Source of the DNA: Olsenella uli
Lineage (GTDB): Bacteria > Actinomycetota > Coriobacteriia > Coriobacteriales > Atopobiaceae
Direction: 5' to 3'
DNA: 64,000 nucleotides
Assembly (NCBI RefSeq): GCF_016899935.1
Contig: NZ_JACJJK010000001.1
Location: 1-64,000, forward strand
The position numbers and the translations under genes are program-made. The notes under the pieces are model-generated. The model worked only from the letters and a program-made list of their open reading frames with translations. It searched no databases and was not told the DNA's origin. Shown one piece after another: positions 57,570 to 64,000 of this stretch (its first letter is position 1; every line of letters begins with the position of its first letter).

Positions 57570-57646
57570 TGGTGCGCCCAGGGGGATTCGAACCCACGAC
57601 CTTCTGCTCCGGAGGCAGACGCTCTCATCCACTGAGCTATGGGCGC
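57570..57646 (-). tRNA. tRNA-Arg (CCG anticodon)
   Basis: The minus strand folds as a tRNA: acceptor GCGCCCA/TGGGCGC, anticodon stem TCTGC/GCAGA around CTCCGGA (anticodon CCG, decoding CGG), and TTCGAAT in the T loop. CCA is encoded (57570-57572). The T stem GTGGG/CCCCC has one U-C mismatch at the second pair. TATACT at about 57658-57663 on the same strand is a likely -10 box. Confidence 0.93.
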
Positions 57647-57734
57647 GTGCGCATGACAGTATAACCAATCGGAAACATCGCGGCACCCTCAATGGCGTAG
57701 AATCCGAGAAACACCCTCGGCGAGAGGAGCTCCC

Positions 57735-58511
57735 ATGTTCTGCCCCAAGTGCGGCGCCACCAACCCCGACGGCGCCAAGTTCTGTGCCGGCTGCGGCGCC
57801 ACGCTCGGCGGCGCGGCCGCGTCCGCCGCGACCACCGGCGCCGTCTCACAGGTCGGGCCCGTGTCCTCCAAGCACTCCAAGGGGCGTGTCGTGGGCATCG
57901 TCGTCGGCGTGGTCGCCGTCGTGGCCGTGGCGGCGGTCGTCGTCTACAACGTCTTCTTTGCCGAGCACGCCTTCCAGGGCGACCTCGGCATCGCCTCCCC
58001 CAGCAACCCCGGCGCCTCATACGGCCTCACCGTGAGCGGGGACACGATGACGGCCACGATGACGGGACCCGGAGGCTCCCTCACCGTCACGGCCCCCATC
58101 ACCTCCCGGGAGGCGCAGGACGGCGGGACCCTCTTCACCTGCGAGAACGTCACGTGGAACAACTTCAGCGCCACGGGCGACGCGTCCTCCGGCCTCGAGA
58201 GCCAGAAGCAGTCGACGGGCAACCTCGACGTCACGGCCCAGATCCTCATCCCCAACTCGACCTCGCGCGGCGGGGTCGACGGGCGCTGGTCGTTCACCGC
58301 GCGCGTGACGATGGACGACCCGTACAGCGGGCAGCGCAGGTCCGCGGAGTTCACCGGGTGGGCCGAGGTCCCCGAGGGCTCGACGCAGGCCGAGATCTGC
58401 GTGCCGAACGTCAACTACCTGCAGCAGTGCCTGATCACGGGCTCCAACGGCTCCTACACCCTCTCCGGTGACTACGTTGGCACCCTCACCCTCACCGTCC
58501 TGCCCAAGTAG
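57735..58511 (+). CDS. Zinc-ribbon single-pass membrane protein
   Basis: The 258-residue protein starts with one zinc ribbon (Cys3, Cys6, Cys17, Cys20), then a Ser/Ala/Gly linker, a transmembrane helix (about 51-74), and a roughly 180-residue extracytoplasmic beta-rich domain. No known fold was recognised. GAGAGGAG precedes the ATG, and TAGAAT about 25 bases further up may be its -10 box. It ends 15 bases before an ABC exporter gene and probably shares its transcript, so it may be an accessory of that transporter. Confidence 0.75.
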   Translation: MFCPKCGATNPDGAKFCAGCGATLGGAAASAATTGAVSQVGPVSSKHSKGRVVGIVVGVVAVVAVAAVVVYNVFFAEHAFQGDLGIASPSNPGASYGLTVSGDTMTATMTGPGGSLTVTAPITSREAQDGGTLFTCENVTWNNFSATGDASSGLESQKQSTGNLDVTAQILIPNSTSRGGVDGRWSFTARVTMDDPYSGQRRSAEFTGWAEVPEGSTQAEICVPNVNYLQQCLITGSNGSYTLSGDYVGTLTLTVLPK

Positions 58512-58526
58512 CGAGAAGAACCTCAC

Positions 58527-61202
58527 GTGGCGACCCTCGTCGCATCGCACATCAGCCGATCCTTCGGTGACGGAGCCGAGCGTCAGGTGGTCCTCGACGA
58601 CCTGACGCTCGAGCTCTCCTCCCCCGCGCTCGTGGCCGTGCTCGGCGAGAGCGGCTGTGGCAAGACGACCCTGCTCAACATCCTCGGCGGGCTCGACCAC
58701 AGCTTCCAGGGAGACCTCCTCGTCGACGGGAGGGACACGCGCGACTACGCGGAGCGCGACTGGGACCGCTACCGTGCGCGCGAGGTCGGCCTCGTCTTCC
58801 AGTCCCCCAACCTCATCGGACACCTGAACGTCATGGAGAACGTCCGGCTCGCGCAGAGCCTCGCGGGCGTCCCGACGCTCGAGGCCGCCCGGCTGCGCGA
58901 GCGCGCCCTCGAGCGCTGTGGCATCGCCGGACTGGCCGACAAGCGCCCCGCGACCCTCTCCGGCGGCCAGGCGCTGCGCGCGAGCGTCGCGCGCGCCCTC
59001 GCCAAGGACCCGACGATCCTGCTCGCGGACGAGCCCACGGGCTCCCTGGACGAGGGGAGCGGGCGGGACGTGATGGAGCTTCTCGCCGAGCTCGCGCGCG
59101 AGCGCCTCGTCATCGTGGTCACCCACAACGAGCGGCTCGCCCGCACCTACGCCACCCAGATCGTCCGCCTCGAGCACGGCCGCGCGGTCCGCGAGGCGCC
59201 CGCGCCGGCGGGCCGGCGGGAGGCGACCGGCGGGCGCAGGACGGCCGCGCGCTCGGCTCCTCGCCGGGGGATTGCGCAGCTCGCGCTGCGCCACCTCATG
59301 CGCCGCAAGGGACGCTCCCTCGTCACGGGCGTCGCCGTGACGCTCGCGGCGCTCTCGTCGATCCTCATGGTCGCGCTGGGACTGGGGAGCCACGACTTCC
59401 TCGAGCGGCTCGCGCTCGGCCTCACGCTCACCCATCCCCTCGTCGTCTCCACGGACCCCTCGCTCGACCTCTCCGTGGGCGCCGACGCCGCGGCCGGGGA
59501 CGCCCTGACCGTGAGCGACGCCGGCGCGCGGGCCCTCGGCGCGCTCGAGGGGGCGCAGACGGCGGAGGGCGCGCTCGGCGACCTCTACGGCTACCTCACC
59601 CTCTCCCATCCCGAGGTCGCAGGCGACGTCCTTGACATCCAGCGCGGCTACGACCTCGAGCTCAACCTCTACGACAGCGAGGGCGAGCAGCTCCTGCGCG
59701 CCGGGTCGCCGGTGCTCGGCGAGCGCCTGGCGAAGGCGGGGCTCGTGGAGCCCGAGATGCGCTCGGAGATCGAGGCGCGGATCCCGTCGACGGGCCTCAT
59801 GCAGGAGCTCGTGAGAAACGACGCGACCGGCACCGCGCCCTACGAGGTGCTCGCGGGCCGCCTCCCTGAGTCCGCCGACGAGGTCGTGCTCATCGTCGGG
59901 CGGGACGGCACGATGCTCGACCTCGTCGCCGCCGAGCTCGGCCTCGTGGGCACCGACGAGCTCGCCGAGCGCGCGGGCGAGGAGGACGCGCAACCCCTCG
60001 AGCTGCCCTACGAGGACCTTCTCGGCACCACCTATCGCATCGTCCCGACCGCGGACTACTACTACCGCAGCACCGACGGGTCACGCTGGCTGGACGCGCG
60101 CACCGAGGAGAGCTCCGTGAGGCTGCCGCAGATCATTGACGAGGCACGGCGGCTCACGGTCGTCGGGGTCGTGCGCCCCGAGGAGCGCTATGCGGACGCC
60201 TCCTTCACCGGGGCGATCGGCTATGACGCCGGCCTGGTCGAGGCCCTCGTGGGCGACGCCTGGGAGAGCGGCGTCGTTCGCGAGCAGGCGGCCCGCCCCG
60301 ACGTCGACGTCTTCTCGGGCAGGAGCTTCGAGGACGGCCTCGCGAGGGGCGACGTGGGCGCCGACGACCTGGTGGCGCTCGCGGGCGAGCTCGGGCTCTC
60401 GACGGGGAAGACGGAGGTCCTCGCCGCGCTTACGGACGAGCAGGCGGGCGCGCTCGCCACGCGGCTCGGCTACGACGGGGACCCCTCGCAGCTGGACGAT
60501 GGCGTCCTCGACGAGCTGCGCGCGCTCTCCGACGACGAGTTCTCCCGCCTGGTGGCGAGCTACGCGACGGCCGACCTCTCCGCGAGCTACGCCCAGAACA
60601 TGGCATGGCTCGGCGGCATCGACCTCGACGAGCCCACCGAGCTGCGCATCTACGTGAGCGACGCGGAGCAGTCCGACCTCGTGCGCGCCGCCGTCTCCGA
60701 CTACGCGCGGCTCCGGGGCCTGGGCGACGGCGGTCTGTCCTGCGCGAGCGACCTGCAGCAGCTCGTCGACCAGGCCAACGCCACCGTCGCGACGATCGAC
60801 CTCGTGCTCGTGGTCCTCTCGCTCGTCCTGGGAACGCTCTCGGTTTTTCTCGTCGCCTCGACGACCTCGATCTCCGCCCTCGAGCGCACCGGAGAGATCG
60901 CAGTGCTGCGCGCCCTCGGCGCCACGCGCGGCGACGTCACCGCGCTCTTCCTCGGGGAGAACCTGCTCATAGGCGTGGCGGCCGGAATCGCGGGCGGGCT
61001 TCTCGCCTGGGCGCTCGGGCCGTTCGTGAACTCCTACGTGACCATGTTCACCAACATGGGCTCGCTCGTCTCGATCGGCGCCTGGGCATGCCTGCCCGCA
61101 GCGGCGTGCTGCGGCGCGCTCACCGCGCTCGCCGGCCTCGTCCCAGCACGCAGGGCGGCGCGACGCGACCCGGCGGGGATCGTGCGCGACCTCACCGTCT
61201 GA
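58527..61202 (+). CDS. ABC transporter, ATPase fused to FtsX/MacB-type permease
   Basis: The 891-residue protein joins an ATPase domain (1-225: Walker A GESGCGKT at 40-47, signature LSGGQ at 144-148, Walker B ILLADEP ending at Asp168-Glu169) to a permease with one transmembrane helix at about 267-290. A large extracytoplasmic domain of about 450 residues and three C-terminal helices follow (LVLVVLSLVLGTLSVFLV, LLIGVAAGIAGGLLAWAL, and a last one). This is the MacB/LolCDE architecture, which uses ATP to move or act on substrates outside the membrane. The start is GTG at 58527 with a modest AGAAG site. The substrate is unknown. Confidence 0.85.
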   Translation: MATLVASHISRSFGDGAERQVVLDDLTLELSSPALVAVLGESGCGKTTLLNILGGLDHSFQGDLLVDGRDTRDYAERDWDRYRAREVGLVFQSPNLIGHLNVMENVRLAQSLAGVPTLEAARLRERALERCGIAGLADKRPATLSGGQALRASVARALAKDPTILLADEPTGSLDEGSGRDVMELLAELARERLVIVVTHNERLARTYATQIVRLEHGRAVREAPAPAGRREATGGRRTAARSAPRRGIAQLALRHLMRRKGRSLVTGVAVTLAALSSILMVALGLGSHDFLERLALGLTLTHPLVVSTDPSLDLSVGADAAAGDALTVSDAGARALGALEGAQTAEGALGDLYGYLTLSHPEVAGDVLDIQRGYDLELNLYDSEGEQLLRAGSPVLGERLAKAGLVEPEMRSEIEARIPSTGLMQELVRNDATGTAPYEVLAGRLPESADEVVLIVGRDGTMLDLVAAELGLVGTDELAERAGEEDAQPLELPYEDLLGTTYRIVPTADYYYRSTDGSRWLDARTEESSVRLPQIIDEARRLTVVGVVRPEERYADASFTGAIGYDAGLVEALVGDAWESGVVREQAARPDVDVFSGRSFEDGLARGDVGADDLVALAGELGLSTGKTEVLAALTDEQAGALATRLGYDGDPSQLDDGVLDELRALSDDEFSRLVASYATADLSASYAQNMAWLGGIDLDEPTELRIYVSDAEQSDLVRAAVSDYARLRGLGDGGLSCASDLQQLVDQANATVATIDLVLVVLSLVLGTLSVFLVASTTSISALERTGEIAVLRALGATRGDVTALFLGENLLIGVAAGIAGGLLAWALGPFVNSYVTMFTNMGSLVSIGAWACLPAAACCGALTALAGLVPARRAARRDPAGIVRDLTV

Positions 61203-61278
61203 GGCGCGCGACCGTAACCCGCCGGTCACATCCCCGTGGTATCATCGCGCGGAATCGTCAGCAACCACGGGAGCCCAC

Positions 61279-62304
61279 ATGATCGCAGTCGTCAAGGAGA
61301 CCGCCACCCCCGCACAGCTCGACCAGCTCGTCGGCTGGATCGAGGGGCGCGGCTTCAGAACCAACGTCTCCCAGGGAGACAACGAGACCATCATCGGCAT
61401 CATCGGCGACACCACGCGCATCGACCCCTTCATCCTCGAGAGCATGGACATCGTCGAGCGGGTGCAGCGCGTCTCCGAGCCCTACAAGCTCGCCAACCGC
61501 AAGTTCCACCCCGAGGACACGGTCGTCGACTGCGGCCACGGCGTGCTCGTGGGCGGCGGGAACTTCCAGGTCATCGCCGGACCGTGCTCGGTGGAGGGCA
61601 AAAACCTCATCCAGATCGCCCGTGCGGTCAAGGCCGCCGGCGCCACGATGCTGCGCGGCGGGGCCTTCAAGCCCCGCACCAGCCCCTACACCTCGCAGGG
61701 CATGGGCGCGCGCGGCCTCGACCTGCTCATGGAGGCGGGCGCCGAGCTGGACATGCCCGTCGTCTCCGAGGTCATGGACCCGCGCGACGTGCAGCTCTTC
61801 CTGGACAAGGGCGTTGACGTCCTGCAGATCGGCGCCCGCAACGCGCAGAACTTCCCGCTGCTGCGCGAGGTGGGCAAGACGGACGTGCCGGTCCTGCTCA
61901 AGCGCGGCATGTCCGAGACCATCGACGAGCTGCTCATGGGCGCAGAGTACGTGATGAGCGAGGGCAACGCCAACGTCATGCTCTGCGAGCGCGGCATCCG
62001 CACCTTCGAGACGCGCACGAGAAACACCTTCGACGTCAACGCGATCCCGGTCCTGCACCACCTCACCCACCTGCCCGTCGTCGGCGACCCAAGCCACGCC
62101 ACGGGCTACACCCGCTACGTCCGCCCCGGCGCCTACGCCGCCGTGGCCGCCGGCGCCGACGCGCTGGAGATCGAGGTCCACTCCTGCCCCGCCGAGGCGT
62201 GGTCGGACGGCGCCCAGGCGCTCACCCCCGACCAGTTCGCCGACGCCATGCGCCGCATCGCCCTCATCCGCGAGGCCGTGACCGCGTCCGTAGAGGAGGC
62301 CTAG
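61279..62304 (+). CDS. aroF: 3-deoxy-7-phosphoheptulonate synthase (DAHP synthase, AroF/AroA-beta type)
   Basis: The enzyme condenses PEP and erythrose-4-phosphate, the first shikimate step. The 341-residue protein has the N-terminal ferredoxin-like regulatory domain (about 1-70) of type I-beta enzymes, then the barrel with FQVIAGPCSVEG, RGGAFKPRTSPY, LLKRGMS and DPSHATG. The N-terminal domain usually gives feedback inhibition by aromatic amino acids. It is followed without a gap by tyrA and then aroB. A TATCAT at about 61240 may be part of its promoter. Confidence 0.95.
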   Translation: MIAVVKETATPAQLDQLVGWIEGRGFRTNVSQGDNETIIGIIGDTTRIDPFILESMDIVERVQRVSEPYKLANRKFHPEDTVVDCGHGVLVGGGNFQVIAGPCSVEGKNLIQIARAVKAAGATMLRGGAFKPRTSPYTSQGMGARGLDLLMEAGAELDMPVVSEVMDPRDVQLFLDKGVDVLQIGARNAQNFPLLREVGKTDVPVLLKRGMSETIDELLMGAEYVMSEGNANVMLCERGIRTFETRTRNTFDVNAIPVLHHLTHLPVVGDPSHATGYTRYVRPGAYAAVAAGADALEIEVHSCPAEAWSDGAQALTPDQFADAMRRIALIREAVTASVEEA

Positions 62305-63189
62305 GTGGCGGCCGAGAAGAACCAGGCGCCCGCACCGACCTACGTCGCGGGGCGCTGCGGCGTGGTGAGCCTCGGGCTCATGGGCGGCTCCTTCGCCAAG
62401 GCCTTCGCCGCCGCCGGGGTCGAGGTCTTCGCCTGGAACCGCACGCGCTCCACGCTCGAGCTCGCCATGATCGAGACCGTGACCGGCGAGCTCGACGAGA
62501 CGACGATCCCCACCTGCGAGCTCATCGTGCTCGCGGGCTACCCCGCCTCCACGGTTCAGTGGCTGGAGCGCTACGCGCCGCTCGTCTCGCCGGGCGCCAT
62601 CGTGATCGACACCGTGGGCGTCAAGCGCGTCATCTGCGAGCGCTGCGAGCAGATCTGCGCGCCATACCCGTTCACCTTCGTGGGCTGCCACCCCATGGCC
62701 GGCACGCAATACTCGGGCTTCGCCCGCGCGCGGGCCACGATGTTCAAGGGCGCCCCGATGGTCGTGGTGCCACCCGCGATGGACGACCTCGAGCGCGCCA
62801 CGGTGCTCGAGCGCCTGAAGCGGCTCCTCGAGCCCTGCCAGTTCGGCAGCTTCACGCTGGCCACGGCGGACGAGCACGACCGCAACATCGCCTTCACCTC
62901 GCAGCTCGCCCACGTGGTCTCCAACGCCTACGTGAAGAGCCCGACGGCCCGCGACCACCGGGGCTTCTCGGCGGGAAGCTACAAGGACCTCACCCGCGTG
63001 GCGCGCCTGAACGCGCCCATGTGGACCGAGCTCTTCCTGGACAACGCCGACTACCTCGGCGCGGAGCTGGACTGCATCATAGAGAACCTGACGGCCTACC
63101 GCGACGCCCTCGCGGCGCGCAACGCCGAGCGGCTCGAGGCCCTTCTCGCCGAGGGCGACCGCATCAAGAGAGAGATCGAGGGCAGGTAG
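62305..63189 (+). CDS. tyrA: Prephenate dehydrogenase
   Basis: TyrA oxidatively decarboxylates prephenate to 4-hydroxyphenylpyruvate for tyrosine. The 294-residue protein has the nucleotide-binding loop GLMGGSFAKAF, the DTVGVK segment and FVGCHPMAGTQYSGF, which contains the family's catalytic histidine region, then an all-helical dimerisation domain. No ACT domain is attached. It starts with GTG immediately after the aroF TAG stop codon. Arogenate as substrate cannot be excluded. Confidence 0.92.
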   Translation: MAAEKNQAPAPTYVAGRCGVVSLGLMGGSFAKAFAAAGVEVFAWNRTRSTLELAMIETVTGELDETTIPTCELIVLAGYPASTVQWLERYAPLVSPGAIVIDTVGVKRVICERCEQICAPYPFTFVGCHPMAGTQYSGFARARATMFKGAPMVVVPPAMDDLERATVLERLKRLLEPCQFGSFTLATADEHDRNIAFTSQLAHVVSNAYVKSPTARDHRGFSAGSYKDLTRVARLNAPMWTELFLDNADYLGAELDCIIENLTAYRDALAARNAERLEALLAEGDRIKREIEGR

Positions 63190-63190
63190 C

Positions 63191-64000
63191 ATGCGACGGA
63201 TTCACGTGGACACCCTCTCGCGCCCCTATGACGTGCTCGTAGGCGCCGGGCTTCTCGACGAGCTCGGCCGGCACGTGTGCGAGACGCTCGGACGTCCCCG
63301 CTGCTGCGTGGTGACCGAGACCACCGTGGGCCCGCTCTACGCGGAGCGGGCCGAGGCGGCGCTCGCCGCAGCGGGCCTCGAGGTCGCGCCGCGCGTCACG
63401 TTCCCGGCCGGCGAGGCCCACAAGACGCTCGCCACGCTCGGCGGCATCCTCGAGGGGCTGGCCGCGCGCGAGCTCACCCGCGACGACGCCGTGGTCGCGC
63501 TCGGCGGCGGCGTCACCGGCGACATGGCCGGGCTCGCCGCAGCCCTCTACCTGCGCGGCATTGCCGTCGTGCAGGTGCCCACGTCGCTGCTCGCCATGGT
63601 CGACTCCTCCGTGGGCGGCAAGACGGCCGTGGACCTGCCCTCGGGCAAGAACCTCGTCGGCGCGTTCTGGCAGCCCTCCCTCGTCGTGGCCGACGTGCGG
63701 ACGCTCTCGACCGTCCCCGCCAATCTCTTCCGCGACTCCTGCGGCGAGGTGGTCAAGCACGCCGTCCTCGCCGACGCCGCGCTGCTCGACGAGCTCAGCG
63801 AGCGGCCCCTCACCGGGGGCGTCAACGAGGGGCGCCTCGCCGACGTCGTCGCCCGCAACGTGGAGATCAAGCGCGACGTGGTGAGCGCCGACGAGCGCGA
63901 GCGGGGCCTGCGCCAGACGCTCAACCTTGGCCACACGCTCGGCCACGCGATCGAGGCGGCGAGCGACTTCGCGCTCGGGCACGGCTCGTGCGTGGCGGCC
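63191..64000 (+). CDS. aroB: 3-dehydroquinate synthase (partial, runs off the window)
   Basis: AroB cyclises DAHP to 3-dehydroquinate, the second shikimate step. The 270 residues visible include the NAD-binding GGGVTGDMAGLAAALYLRG, PTSLLAMVDSSVGGKTAVD, the zinc ligand region CGEVVKHAVL, and LNLGHTLGHAIE near the edge. The ATG lies 1 base after the tyrA stop codon. About 80-90 residues should remain beyond the window. Confidence 0.95.
   Translation, partial: MRRIHVDTLSRPYDVLVGAGLLDELGRHVCETLGRPRCCVVTETTVGPLYAERAEAALAAAGLEVAPRVTFPAGEAHKTLATLGGILEGLAARELTRDDAVVALGGGVTGDMAGLAAALYLRGIAVVQVPTSLLAMVDSSVGGKTAVDLPSGKNLVGAFWQPSLVVADVRTLSTVPANLFRDSCGEVVKHAVLADAALLDELSERPLTGGVNEGRLADVVARNVEIKRDVVSADERERGLRQTLNLGHTLGHAIEAASDFALGHGSCVAA

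Noticed and set aside
54098-57664. A 1188-codon plus-strand open frame opposite aconitase and the P-type ATPase
   Set aside because: It is antisense to two clear genes, runs through the tRNA-Arg gene, and has no ribosome site or recognisable domain.

Overview
The window is GC-rich (most third codon positions are G or C) and nearly gene-complete. Almost every gene is a recognisable bacterial housekeeping gene, and most neighbours are close enough to be co-transcribed. Gene content and order, GTG/TTG start codons, an MreBCD-RodA rod system, and small zinc-ribbon or DUF6273-type membrane proteins point to a Gram-positive actinobacterium. The best fit is class Coriobacteriia, in or near Atopobiaceae/Olsenella. 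That placement is inferred from gene content; no marker search was run.

Layout. From 1 to about 29.6 kb everything is on the minus strand: tRNA-Ala, an FMN alpha-hydroxy-acid oxidase, proS, a nested palindromic repeat, and the chain pyrH-frr-uppS-cdsA-dxr-rseP-ispG, which links ribosome recycling, lipid and isoprenoid synthesis. Upstream of that lie rpsB-tsf, then yraN-comM-dprA-trmFO-xerC, rnhB and rplS. A block of metabolic genes follows (a DUF6273-like protein, dgt, ppdK, a short PPDK-regulator homologue, glyS, glyQ), then rpsP-khpA-rimM-trmD-lepB. A two-component system at 29.9-31.8 kb is the only plus-strand island in the first 57 kb. Next on the minus strand are dinB and the block rplU-rpmA-obg-proB-proA-nadD-yqeK-rsfS. 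Then comes a ten-gene run, ppiB-TPR protein-mreB-mreC-mreD-PBP2-rodA-DUF697-radical SAM-DUF2344, with no gap above about 27 bases. It ends upstream with a zinc-ribbon protein, aconitase, a P-type ATPase and tRNA-Arg. After 57.7 kb the genes switch to the plus strand: a zinc-ribbon membrane protein, a fused ABC exporter, and the aromatic amino acid genes aroF-tyrA-aroB, the last running off the window edge.

How the genes work together. Three themes dominate: translation (ribosomal proteins S2, S16, L19, L21, L27; Ts; Frr; ProRS; GlyRS; TrmD; RimM; TrmFO; RsfS; Obg), envelope and lipid-carrier synthesis (MEP pathway enzymes, UppS, CdsA, RseP, MreBCD, RodA, PBP2), and amino acid or central metabolism (ProA/ProB, AroF/TyrA/AroB, PPDK, aconitase).

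Non-coding structure. Six copies of a 29-base palindrome lie between 20.6 and 51.4 kb, all at gene 3' ends. A separate, larger nested inverted repeat lies between ispG and proS. Several intrinsic terminators and good sigma-70-type promoters can be read. No CRISPR array, insertion sequence, prophage or rRNA gene is visible, and no stretch above about 260 bases lacks a gene or a described element.
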